From a gamma proteobacterium HIMB30 (lineage in GTDB: Bacteria > Pseudomonadota > Gammaproteobacteria > Pseudomonadales > Litorivicinaceae), in assembly GCA_000227525.2 (NCBI GenBank), contig AGIG01000035.1:1-63149 (forward strand): 63,149 nucleotides of DNA, given 5' to 3'. Positions within the stretch are counted from its first letter, which is position 1, and every line of letters starts with the position of its first letter. The notes under the pieces were generated by a model, which ran no database searches, was not told where the DNA came from, and worked only from the letters and a program-made list of their open reading frames with translations. Of the stretch, positions 9,567 to 17,953 are shown one piece after another. A program made the translations under genes and the position numbers.

Positions 9567-9658
9567 ACTCTTCTCTCCAACATTCCAGAGACAATACAGC
9601 AAACCTAATCGAAACGCGGACGCAATTTCAAAGTGGGCACCGACATAACGCGATGCAT

Positions 9659-11461
9659 TCAACAGGACTCAGTGGTACGGGCCAGCCCTCCGAACTGCAA
9701 CTCGACCATTTGCGCGTAAGTCGTATTTCGCTCCATCAGCTCACTGTGTTTCCCTACATCAAGGATTTTGCCGGAGTTCAACACCACGATTTTGTCAGCC
9801 TGACGGATTGTCGCGAGCCGATGCGCAATAACCAAGGTGGTTCTGTTCTTTTGTAAAGCATTCAACGCAGATTGCACCAAGCATTCGCTTTCAGCATCCA
9901 AAGCGCTTGTCGCCTCATCAAGAAGCAAAATCGCAGGGTCTGCAAGAATTGCACGAGCGATCGCGATGCGCTGCTTTTGGCCGCCAGAGATTCTAGTCCC
10001 TTTTTCCCCCAAAAAAGTGTGATATCCATCGGGGAGCTGATCAATGAAATCATGGGCCAAAGCTGCTTTGGCCGCTTCAGCGATTTGCGCATGAGAAGCG
10101 TTTGGACGACCAAACCGAATATTCGACTCCACGCTGTCACCGAAGATGACGCAATCCTGCGGCACCAATGCCATCAGAGATCTAACGGCCTTTGGATCTG
10201 CAACATGAATATCGACGCCATCAATGCAAATCCGACCTGACTGCGGATCATAAAATCTGAGCAACAGTTGGAAGATCGTACTTTTTCCAGCTCCTGATGG
10301 ACCGACGAATGCAACATGTTCTCCGGGCTCAATATCGAGGGAGAACTGTCGTATCGCAAATTCATTGGTTCGCGATGGATAACTGAAATCGAGCTGTTCA
10401 AAACGAACTGCTCCGCGGACTGGGCGCGGAAATTCGATAGGTACTTCAGGAATTCGGATATTCGATTGTATATTCAGTAGCTCTGTCAGTCGCTCCATGG
10501 CACCGGCCGCTCGCTGAACCTCACCCCAAACTTCACTCAATGACCCGGCAGCAACGCCAACCAGCATTGCGTACAAAACGAATTGACCAAGTTCACCACC
10601 CGATAATGTTCCCACCAGGACTTCTTGAGCCCCCAACCATAGAACGAAGATCAATGCGCCAAAAACGCTCACTGTCCCAACCGTTGTTAACAGCGCGCGT
10701 ACTCGAATTCTGCGCACGGCAGTTCTGAAACTTGTCTGAATAGAAGCAGAGAATCGCTCAATTTCAAGATGTTCTGCTGTAAACGACTGGACTGTCTGCG
10801 CATTCCCCAGAATTTCGGCAGCTTGACCACTGGCATCTGCAATCCGATCCTGACTATCGCGCGAGAGTTTCCTTAGCCATCGACCAACCAACATGACTGG
10901 TAGTAAGACCAATGGAAAAATTAACAACAGAACACCAAGTAATTTGATACTGGTAAAACCCAACAAAACTAATCCACCGATTAATTGGATTGACGATCGA
11001 AGAAAAATTGAAATGGTTACACCAGAGACCGACTGAATGAGCGTCGTATCGGTCGTAAGACGCGACAACACTTCTCCAATCTTGGTTGTTTCAAAAAATC
11101 CAGGGTCCATATAAATCACATGTGCGAAAACCTTGCACCGTAGATCGGCGACAACCCTTTCGCCGAGCCAGTTCACAAAATATGCGCGCATTGCCCCAAA
11201 AAGTCCGATGACAAACACAAAAAATAGCAAGATGAAAAAATAACGATCGATGTTTGCAGCATCGTCAACGGAAAACCCATGATCGATAACGTTTCGAACA
11301 GCGATTGGCATTGTCAGCAAAGCCGCCGAGGACACAAGGAGTGCAAGGATAGCGATCGCCAAAGTGCCTTTGTAAGTTGCAACCAATGGAATCAGCGAAC
11401 GTAATGGCTGAATTGATTTCGATTGAGGTCGGTTCTCTGAAGTGATTCTATTCACACTCAA
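9659..11461 (-). CDS. MsbA-type ABC exporter (fused membrane and ATPase domains)
   Basis: The 600-residue half-transporter has about six membrane helices in residues 20-330 and one ATPase domain in 340-590. Walker A is GPSGAGKST, the signature is ISGGQKQR, Walker B is ILLLDEATSAL and the switch His is in VIAHRLAT. It is expected to dimerise in the inner membrane and export a lipid or hydrophobic substrate. It resembles the MsbA-related family common in proteobacteria rather than MsbA itself (no lpxK neighbour). The longest frame starts at TTG; a GTG two codons later is also possible. The substrate cannot be told from the sequence. Confidence 0.88.
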   Translation of the reverse strand: MSVNRITSENRPQSKSIQPLRSLIPLVATYKGTLAIAILALLVSSAALLTMPIAVRNVIDHGFSVDDAANIDRYFFILLFFVFVIGLFGAMRAYFVNWLGERVVADLRCKVFAHVIYMDPGFFETTKIGEVLSRLTTDTTLIQSVSGVTISIFLRSSIQLIGGLVLLGFTSIKLLGVLLLIFPLVLLPVMLVGRWLRKLSRDSQDRIADASGQAAEILGNAQTVQSFTAEHLEIERFSASIQTSFRTAVRRIRVRALLTTVGTVSVFGALIFVLWLGAQEVLVGTLSGGELGQFVLYAMLVGVAAGSLSEVWGEVQRAAGAMERLTELLNIQSNIRIPEVPIEFPRPVRGAVRFEQLDFSYPSRTNEFAIRQFSLDIEPGEHVAFVGPSGAGKSTIFQLLLRFYDPQSGRICIDGVDIHVADPKAVRSLMALVPQDCVIFGDSVESNIRFGRPNASHAQIAEAAKAALAHDFIDQLPDGYHTFLGEKGTRISGGQKQRIAIARAILADPAILLLDEATSALDAESECLVQSALNALQKNRTTLVIAHRLATIRQADKIVVLNSGKILDVGKHSELMERNTTYAQMVELQFGGLARTTESC

Positions 11462-11642
11462 TCACCCAGCCACATCAGATGGTTCAGCGAACAATTACCG
11501 AGCTTGAATTGATTACAGGCAAACAAAATACTTACGCCCCTTCGACTGTTAGAGCCTTACCGGATCCGATGATTGAGGACACAAAAGAACCGACAATTCT
11601 TTTTGTAAGGGTATGTCGGTGAGCAACAAGCCCGCCAAACAC

Positions 11643-11668
11643 GAAAAAGCCACGTATTCCGTGGCTTC
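11643..11668 (-). terminator. Rho-independent terminator of the tRNA-Val/tRNA-Asp unit
   Basis: On the minus strand AAGCCAC and GTGGCTT form a 7-bp stem around GGAATAC, followed directly by T residues. It starts 12 bases after the 3' end of tRNA-Asp. The stretch from here back to the ABC exporter (11462-11642) holds no gene I can support. Confidence 0.85.
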
Positions 11669-11679
11669 TTGCGTAATAA

Positions 11680-11756
11680 TGGCGGAGCGGACGGGACTCG
11701 AACCCGCGACCCCCGGCGTGACAGGCCGGTATTCTAACCAACTGAACTACCGCTCC
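11680..11756 (-). tRNA. tRNA-Asp (GUC)
   Basis: The minus strand folds as a cloverleaf with acceptor GGAGCGG/CCGCTCC, D-arm GTTCAGTTGGTTAGAAT, anticodon loop CTGTCAC (anticodon GTC), T-arm with GGTTCGAGTCC and an encoded CCA end. It is 77 bases long. It follows tRNA-Val by 23 bases and shares its promoter. Confidence 0.96.
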
Positions 11757-11779
11757 AAGCGGTCCATTGCTGCATGCTT

Positions 11780-11855
11780 TGGTGGGTGGAGAGGGGCTCG
11801 AACCCCCGACCCTCGCCTTGTAAGGGCGATGCTCTTCCAACTGAGCTATCCACCC
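11780..11855 (-). tRNA. tRNA-Val (UAC)
   Basis: The 76-base cloverleaf on the minus strand has acceptor GGGTGGA/TCCACCC, anticodon loop CTTACAA (anticodon TAC), T-loop GGTTCGAGCC and an encoded CCA end. A near-consensus promoter lies 20 bases upstream. Confidence 0.96.
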
Positions 11856-11875
11856 GACAGCAACGATGGGGGCGG

Positions 11876-11903
11876 ATAATACTGCCTCTGAAAATTGTGT
11901 CAA
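11876..11903 (-). promoter_or_regulatory. Sigma-70 promoter of the tRNA-Val/tRNA-Asp unit
   Basis: On the minus strand a perfect TTGACA (11903-11898) is followed after 16 bases by TATTAT (11881-11876). Transcription would start about 11869, just before tRNA-Val. It is back to back with the aroF promoter. Confidence 0.8.
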
Positions 11904-11912
11904 TAGATTTTC

Positions 11913-11940
11913 TTGCTTCTATGACACACGCCTCTACAAT
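11913..11940 (+). promoter_or_regulatory. Likely sigma-70 promoter of the DAHP synthase gene
   Basis: TTGCTT (11913-11918) is followed after 16 bases by TACAAT (11935-11940). The predicted start near 11947 leaves a leader of about 30 bases, too short for an attenuator. No TyrR-like box was recognised with confidence. Confidence 0.55.
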
Positions 11941-11976
11941 AGCCGGCTTAATTCACAACCCACGTGACACGACGCT

Positions 11977-13041
11977 ATGCGCTTATCGGATTTAAATATT
12001 GATGACTATCAGGTGGTTATTACGCCAACTGAGCTTAAGAAAGAACTTCCTCTGCCCGAATCAGTACGTGATTTAGTGGCTCAATCACGCCAAACGGTCA
12101 AAGACATCTTAGACGGCAAAGATGATCGGCTATTTGCAGTGGTCGGCCCGTGTTCAATTCATGACACCGATCTGGCACTCGAATACGGTAAGCGACTCAA
12201 AGCGTTGGCAGATCAGGTGAGTGATCACATTGTGATCATTATGCGAGTCTATTTTGAGAAACCACGGACGACTGTCGGATGGAAAGGCTTGATTAATGAT
12301 CCCCATTTGAATGGGAGCTTTGATATCGAAACTGGATTGCGAAAAGCACGTAATCTATTGATTCAACTGTCAGAAATTGGTCTTCCACTTGCAACCGAAG
12401 CGCTTGATCCGATCTCGCCACAATATTTACAAGACACCATCACCTGGACAGCGATTGGTGCTCGAACCACAGAATCACAAACGCACCGCGAAATGAGTTC
12501 AGGTCTTTCCTCGCCCGTTGGCTTTAAGAATGGCACCGACGGCTCACTAGATGTTGCAGTCAACGCGATGAAATCCGTAGTGAGTGGACACGCATTCTTA
12601 GGCATTAATCCCCAAGGTCAGGTCGCGATCACCAAGACGATGGGGAATCAGTACGGGCACGTGGTACTTCGTGGCGGTGGTGGCAAACCAAACTACGACT
12701 CAGTCAGCATTGCACTCTGTGAGCAAGCACTTGAGAAAGCGAAATTGCCAACAAACATCGTGGTCGACTGTTCACACGCGAATTCAAACAAGGATCATAA
12801 TGTACAGCCACTGGTTCTTGATGACATCGCGCACCAGATCAAAGACGGAAATCGCTCAATTTGCGGCGTCATGATTGAGTCAAACATCAACGAAGGCAAT
12901 CAGAGCATTCCGGATGACCTGTCGCAGTTGAAGTATGGCGTCTCGGTAACCGACGCATGCATTAGTTGGGAATCTACAGAAAAGTCATTAAAGAAGATGG
13001 CAGATACCCTGTCTGGCCATCTCAACAACCGCAGAAGTTAA
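11977..13041 (+). CDS. aroF: 3-deoxy-7-phosphoheptulonate synthase, tyrosine-type (AroF-like)
   Basis: The 354-residue enzyme joins phosphoenolpyruvate and erythrose-4-phosphate in the first step of the shikimate pathway. Signatures are VGPCSIHD (metal-binding Cys), RVYFEKPRTTVGWKGLINDP, GARTTESQTHRE and VDCSHANSNKD. Across the molecule it tracks E. coli AroF (for example LPLATEALDP, GVSVTDACISWE) more closely than AroG or AroH, so tyrosine feedback is likely; that is inference. Length is normal. The TAA stop directly abuts the stop of the convergent gpsA. The ribosome binding site is weak, but a promoter lies about 30 bases upstream. Confidence 0.92.
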   Translation: MRLSDLNIDDYQVVITPTELKKELPLPESVRDLVAQSRQTVKDILDGKDDRLFAVVGPCSIHDTDLALEYGKRLKALADQVSDHIVIIMRVYFEKPRTTVGWKGLINDPHLNGSFDIETGLRKARNLLIQLSEIGLPLATEALDPISPQYLQDTITWTAIGARTTESQTHREMSSGLSSPVGFKNGTDGSLDVAVNAMKSVVSGHAFLGINPQGQVAITKTMGNQYGHVVLRGGGGKPNYDSVSIALCEQALEKAKLPTNIVVDCSHANSNKDHNVQPLVLDDIAHQIKDGNRSICGVMIESNINEGNQSIPDDLSQLKYGVSVTDACISWESTEKSLKKMADTLSGHLNNRRS

Positions 13042-14064
13042 TCAAAGAGCCGGGCTCGCGCCCGGCATTAAGAATTCAACATCTGACGTGTGTGCCGCCT
13101 GCATCATCTTGAGCGCGGTCTGCCTCACAGGCTTACCGCCAAAAATGACATCATGAAGCGCGCTCAAAATGGGCATCGAGATGTCGTCTTTACTACACTG
13201 CTCGTAGACTAGTCGGAGCGTATTTACCCCTTCAGCAACCTGACCAAGGACCGCTTCAGCCTCTTCAAGCGAAGATCCATCCGCCAGAGCTCGCCCAACA
13301 CGGAAGTTTCGTGACAGTGGCGACACGCTAGTCACATATAAATCTCCGACGCCAGCAAGGCCCAAGAAGCTGAGGGGATTACCGCCCATATGGGACGATA
13401 ATCGAGACATCTCAGCGAGCGCACGTGTGATCAAAAGCGCCTTGGTGTTTTGGCCAACATCGAGGCCATCGGCGAGGCCTGCGGCGATGGCATAGATATT
13501 CTTCAACGCACCACCAAGCTCGACGCTGATTAAATCCTCGGAGCTGTAGAGCCGAAAGTATTTGGTCGCAAACGCATCACGGGCTAACTGTCGAACCGCT
13601 GAAGACTCGCTCGCAACGACTGATGCAGTCAGGTGACGTTGCCTAATTTCGTGCGCTAAATTTGGTCCTGATAACACACCAACTGGGTGATTAGGCAAGC
13701 GCTCACTCAGCACCTGACTCATCAATTTAAATCCGTCCGCTCGAATACCTTTGGTGGTGGACAGGAGCGCTACACCAGGATCAATAACATGTGCCAATTC
13801 CTGACCAATCGCATCCATCGACCTCGAGGGTACCGATAACAGAACGAGATCTGCGCCCGATACGACGGCTGATAAACGACTGGAAGCAACGATTGACGCG
13901 TGAAGCTCAAGATCAGGGTGATACTGTGGATTACGGTGCAATGTATTGATTGCATTGACCATTTCTTCACGACGCGCGTACATTCTGACGTCGCACTCAT
14001 TATGAGCAGCGATGTCTGCGAGAACGGTACCGAAGCTTCCCGCTCCGATGATAGCTACCTGCAT
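13042..14064 (-). CDS. gpsA: Glycerol-3-phosphate dehydrogenase [NAD(P)+]
   Basis: The 340-residue cytosolic enzyme reduces dihydroxyacetone phosphate to sn-glycerol-3-phosphate for phospholipid synthesis. The N-terminal dinucleotide fold has GAGSFGTVLADIAA and the discriminating YARR. Further conserved segments are STKGI, GVLSGPNLAHEI, GGALKNIYAIAAG (catalytic Lys), NTKALLITRALAEM and GLAGVGDLYVT. GGGA lies 6-9 bases before the ATG. It follows selO on the strand after 9 bases and its stop abuts the aroF stop. Confidence 0.95.
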   Translation of the reverse strand: MQVAIIGAGSFGTVLADIAAHNECDVRMYARREEMVNAINTLHRNPQYHPDLELHASIVASSRLSAVVSGADLVLLSVPSRSMDAIGQELAHVIDPGVALLSTTKGIRADGFKLMSQVLSERLPNHPVGVLSGPNLAHEIRQRHLTASVVASESSAVRQLARDAFATKYFRLYSSEDLISVELGGALKNIYAIAAGLADGLDVGQNTKALLITRALAEMSRLSSHMGGNPLSFLGLAGVGDLYVTSVSPLSRNFRVGRALADGSSLEEAEAVLGQVAEGVNTLRLVYEQCSKDDISMPILSALHDVIFGGKPVRQTALKMMQAAHTSDVEFLMPGASPAL

Positions 14065-14073
14065 GCGGAATCC

Positions 14074-15498
14074 CTAGGAACTACAGCTGAGATAATACGG
14101 GGCGGTCTGATCGGGAGGGGTTCGCCCCAGCTCGATGGCGGCCTGACAGGGCTCATTGAGTCCTCGATGGATCGCCTGACGGATTGACTGAACCAACGAT
14201 TCATCTCCTTGTTCCGTTCGCTGAATGACTTGATCAAGTAACCAATGACTCAACATCCAGACCGGCGCTTTTTGGCGCGCTTCTGCAACACAAGATGGAT
14301 CTACCATTTCAGACCATCTCACACGAATTTGATCAAGCTGCGCTTGCCCGTCAGACGGCACAGATAGACCGCTGAACGAATCATCAAATAACGACGCAAA
14401 CAATTCCGGATAAAACATACCGGAACCCGACCAGTATTCTTTTACACTACTAACGAGTTCTGGAAGCTCCTCATGAGTCGGATCAATTGCAAGCCGGCTC
14501 GCCATTTCTACCCGGTAATACTCTCGATATTTGTCTGGAAATTCATTTAACAAAGCACGCAAAGTTTCCACGGAGACAAACGGGGTTAAGGTCTCCGCCA
14601 AACATCCTAAATTCCAATGCATGACTCGAGGCTGTTGACCATAGGCGTATCGACCATGTTGATCCGTGTGGTTAATCACATAATCATCACGATACGCCAT
14701 CAAGAAACCATAGGGCCCATAATCCAAGGTTTCACCTGACAAGGCAGTATTGTCTGTGTTCATCACACCATGAACGAACCCAACCGCCATCCATTGAGCA
14801 ACAAGCTTCGCAGAGCGATCGATGTAGCGCGCAAACACTTCTTCGAATCGACTGGATACTCCATCCAAATCTCGATCCAACTGCTGAATCGCAAAATCGA
14901 TCAATTCGCCAAGCGCTTGATGTGAGTTGTGATGATAGAAATGCTCAAAATGACCGATCCTCAAATGGTTCTTCGCAAGACGAGTCAAAGTCGCACCTCG
15001 CTCGAGGGTTTCTCTTTGAACCGGAGTGTCAGACGCAATCAATGTCAACGCGCGTGTTGTCGATAGCCCAAGTGCGTGCATATATTCAGAGCCCAAGTAC
15101 TCTCGAATTGCACTTCTGAGAACGGATCGTCCGTCACCAAACCGCGAATATGGTGTTTTTCCGGCACCTTTGAGATGCCATTCAAACCCAGCGCATTCAC
15201 CAAGGTATAGCCCTCGCCCATCGCCCAATTGGCCCGCCCATTGGCCAAATTGATGACCACTGTAAACCTGCGCAATCGGATTCCATCCATCAAGCGGAGT
15301 TCCACCGGCAAAGGCCTCGAGCGTTTTTGGACTCTTGGTATCAAGTTGGAGTCCCATTGCTTCGAGTAAATTCTCGTTGATATCGATCCATCTCGGATTC
15401 GACAGAGCCGATGGTGACACCTTCGCGTAAAAGACGTCTTCGCCGAGGGCCATAAACGGAGAAGACCAACTAAGCGGCTGTCTCGCCATGCGATCCAT
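14074..15498 (-). CDS. selO: Protein adenylyltransferase SelO (YdiU)
   Basis: The 474-residue pseudokinase-fold enzyme transfers AMP from ATP to Ser, Thr or Tyr of target proteins and is linked to redox stress. [18 protein letters not shown], the [19 protein letters not shown] stretch, [18 protein letters not shown] and the C-terminal YYLSCSS are family hallmarks; the Cys sits where eukaryotic SelO carries selenocysteine. Length matches E. coli YdiU (478). Its start lies inside rhlB, overlapping 29 bases; a second ATG three codons later is also possible. Confidence 0.93.
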   Translation of the reverse strand: MDRMARQPLSWSSPFMALGEDVFYAKVSPSALSNPRWIDINENLLEAMGLQLDTKSPKTLEAFAGGTPLDGWNPIAQVYSGHQFGQWAGQLGDGRGLYLGECAGFEWHLKGAGKTPYSRFGDGRSVLRSAIREYLGSEYMHALGLSTTRALTLIASDTPVQRETLERGATLTRLAKNHLRIGHFEHFYHHNSHQALGELIDFAIQQLDRDLDGVSSRFEEVFARYIDRSAKLVAQWMAVGFVHGVMNTDNTALSGETLDYGPYGFLMAYRDDYVINHTDQHGRYAYGQQPRVMHWNLGCLAETLTPFVSVETLRALLNEFPDKYREYYRVEMASRLAIDPTHEELPELVSSVKEYWSGSGMFYPELFASLFDDSFSGLSVPSDGQAQLDQIRVRWSEMVDPSCVAEARQKAPVWMLSHWLLDQVIQRTEQGDESLVQSIRQAIHRGLNEPCQAAIELGRTPPDQTAPYYLSCSS

Positions 15499-16708
15499 CT
15501 AACAGAGATTCAGGGGCTTGCTCACAAGGCAATTGACGACCGATGAATTCTTCGATTTCGGGAAGCAAGAATGAGTCATCTTCACAGGCAAAACTGATGG
15601 AAGTCCCTTCTGTTCCAGCGCGACCGGTTCGTCCGATTCGATGCACATAATCTTCCGGATCTTCAGGTAGTGTGTAATTGATCACATGGCCGACACCATC
15701 AATATGGATCCCTCGCCCTGCGACATCAGTTGCAACCAAGATTCGTGTTTTACCCTCTTTAAAGCGATCCAGGGTTTGGATTCTCTTCCGTTGTGGCACC
15801 TCACCACTTAACAGTGCTGCATCGATCTCGTCTTTAACCAGGCGATCAACAAGATCTCTACACAGATCACGACGATTCGCGAACACCATGACTTTATGAA
15901 GATCACGCGTGTGAATAACATTCTTGAGTAGTTGGTATTTCGTCTCTGCCGTGGTGATGTAAACGATCTGCTCGACTGTCTCCGTCGTGACATGTTCTGG
16001 CTCAATTTCGATTCGCGTTGGCTCAAAAGTCCAACGCTCAGATAATTCGACAATTTGCGGAGTAAAAGTCGCCGAAAACAGAAGAGTTTGACGTAGTTCT
16101 TTCCTCGGACAAGCACGAACGATTCGACGCACATCTGGCATAAAACCCATATCCAGCATGCGATCAGCTTCGTCCAGTACCAAGACTTCAATTTTACGTA
16201 AATTGATTTCATTTTGACCAAGGAAATCGATTAATCGGCCAGGCGTTGCGACCATAATATCGCAGGGCGATTGCCGCAGATCGTCACGCTGTTTTTGATA
16301 ATCCATGCCGCCAACAATCGAAACCACCGACAACCGTGTGTATTTACACAGGTTTTCCGCATCTTTCGCTATCTGGACGACAAGTTCTCGCGTCGGTGCA
16401 AGAATCAGCGCACGAGGAGTACCCGTTCGCCGCTTGCCATCGATGGGCTCTCTTAGAAACGTATCGATTATTGAAATGAGGAAAGCAGCCGTTTTACCTG
16501 TTCCGGTCTGCGCCTTTGCAACGATATCCTCACCATCCAGAACTACCGGCAACGATTCGCTTTGGATTGGACTTGCATACCGAAATCCAAGATCTGCAAT
16601 TGCATGCACCAAGGCTTTTGGTAACCCGAGGTCGTGAAATCGTGTTTTACCCTCTTCTGGTTCAACACTGAAGGATTCCACATCCCAGGAAGTATTCGTG
16701 TCAGTCAT
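15470..16708 (-). CDS. rhlB: ATP-dependent RNA helicase RhlB
   Basis: This is a DEAD-box helicase of about 412 residues. Motifs in order: [10 protein letters not shown] (I), PTRELVVQ (Ia), [10 protein letters not shown] (Ib), LDEADRMLD (II), FSATF (III), [14 protein letters not shown] (V) and [10 protein letters not shown] (VI). The N-terminal [17 protein letters not shown] and the [10 protein letters not shown]-motif resemble Pseudomonas RhlB, the helicase that partners RNase E in the degradosome. The C-terminal basic tail is short. The longest frame begins at a TTG four codons earlier; the ATG at 16708 is preferred and has GAGGG just upstream. The 3' end overlaps selO by 29 bases. Confidence 0.9.
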   Translation of the reverse strand: MTDTNTSWDVESFSVEPEEGKTRFHDLGLPKALVHAIADLGFRYASPIQSESLPVVLDGEDIVAKAQTGTGKTAAFLISIIDTFLREPIDGKRRTGTPRALILAPTRELVVQIAKDAENLCKYTRLSVVSIVGGMDYQKQRDDLRQSPCDIMVATPGRLIDFLGQNEINLRKIEVLVLDEADRMLDMGFMPDVRRIVRACPRKELRQTLLFSATFTPQIVELSERWTFEPTRIEIEPEHVTTETVEQIVYITTAETKYQLLKNVIHTRDLHKVMVFANRRDLCRDLVDRLVKDEIDAALLSGEVPQRKRIQTLDRFKEGKTRILVATDVAGRGIHIDGVGHVINYTLPEDPEDYVHRIGRTGRAGTEGTSISFACEDDSFLLPEIEEFIGRQLPCEQAPESLLDGSHGETAA

Positions 16709-16769
16709 GATCCCTCGCAACTTGTGGTCGAAACGACAAGTTTACACGAGGGATCAATCACGGTGTGAA

Positions 16770-17948
16770 TTAACGTTCGATTGCGAGCGCCACTCCCTGA
16801 CCACCTCCGATACACAATGTTGCGAGACCTTTGTTCGCATCTCGCTTGATCATTTCGTGAATCAAACTCACAAATACGCGACATCCAGACGCTCCGATTG
16901 GGTGACCGATTGCGATTGCTCCACCATTCACGTTGACTTTCGACGTATCCCAACCGAGGCCCTTATTAACCCCAATTGCTTGAGCTGCGAAAGCTTCATT
17001 AGCCTCTACAAGATCTAGCTCCTCATGCGTCCACCCTGCTTTTTCAAGACATTGCTGAGTCGCCGGGATCGGGCCTGTTCCCATGATCTCCGGATCAACC
17101 CCCGCAGACGCATAGGCTTTGACTTTGGCAAGAATTGGGAGGCCCAGCGCTTCGGCTTTCTCGACTGTCATCAACATGACGGCGGCAGCGCCATCGTTGA
17201 TGCCTGACGCGTTCCCAGCAGTCACCGTACCCTCTTTATCAAAGGCTGGTCGTAATTTGCCGAGAGCCTCAGCTGTTACTCCATCCCGAATAAACTCATC
17301 AACTTTAAACTCAATCGGATCCTTCTTGCGCTGCGGTACCAACACTGGGACGATTTCATCGTCGAACCGACCTTCTGAGCGCGCTTTCGACGCTTTGGAC
17401 TGAGACGCAGCGGCAAATTCATCTTGCTCTTCACGCGAAATATCGAACTTCTTCGCCACATTCTCTGCAGTTATCCCCATGTGATAACCGCCAAAGGTAT
17501 CGGTCAGTCCATCTTTCAGCATGGTATCGACAAGCGATGCATTTCCCATACGGAAACCATCACGAGAACCAAGCAGCACGTGACTGGATTGACTCATGTT
17601 CTCCTGTCCACCCGCGATGACGACTTCAGCGTCACCTAAAAGAATTGCCTGTACACCCAGGCTCACTGCCTTAAGACCCGAACCACAGACTTTATTAATA
17701 GTCATCGCTGGACAAGTTTCTGGTAGACCACCGTTAATCGTTGCCTTACGTGCTGGGTTTTGTCCTTGACCTGCTGTCAGAACTTGCCCAAGAATCACCT
17801 CAGAGACCTGATCCGCAGATAAACCGGTATCGGCAAGTAATTGACGGATTACAGTTGCCCCTAATTCGTCTGCTGATACCGATGCAAGTGATCCAGCAAA
17901 ACTCCCAACAGCCGTTCGTTTGGCGGCAACAATCGCAACTTGTGACAT
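16770..17948 (-). CDS. atoB: Acetyl-CoA C-acetyltransferase (thiolase)
   Basis: The 392-residue thiolase condenses two acetyl-CoA to acetoacetyl-CoA, or the reverse. It has the nucleophile in NKVCGSGLKAV near residue 90, NGGAIAIGHPIGASGCR (catalytic His) and the second Cys in CIGGGQGVA near the C-terminus. GAGGAATAAATTCT precedes the ATG. It follows dinG by 5 bases. With no fadB, phaB or ctf neighbour, the pathway (fatty acids, polyhydroxybutyrate or ketogenesis) cannot be fixed from context. Confidence 0.92.
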   Translation of the reverse strand: MSQVAIVAAKRTAVGSFAGSLASVSADELGATVIRQLLADTGLSADQVSEVILGQVLTAGQGQNPARKATINGGLPETCPAMTINKVCGSGLKAVSLGVQAILLGDAEVVIAGGQENMSQSSHVLLGSRDGFRMGNASLVDTMLKDGLTDTFGGYHMGITAENVAKKFDISREEQDEFAAASQSKASKARSEGRFDDEIVPVLVPQRKKDPIEFKVDEFIRDGVTAEALGKLRPAFDKEGTVTAGNASGINDGAAAVMLMTVEKAEALGLPILAKVKAYASAGVDPEIMGTGPIPATQQCLEKAGWTHEELDLVEANEAFAAQAIGVNKGLGWDTSKVNVNGGAIAIGHPIGASGCRVFVSLIHEMIKRDANKGLATLCIGGGQGVALAIER

Positions 17949-17953
17949 AGAAT

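Noticed and set aside
11532-11903. Open frames across the tRNA region
   Set aside because: They run through two clear tRNA genes and their promoter; they are antisense shadows.
15808-16221. 137-residue minus-strand frame inside rhlB
   Set aside because: It lies within the helicase domain in a shifted frame; composition is that of a shadow.
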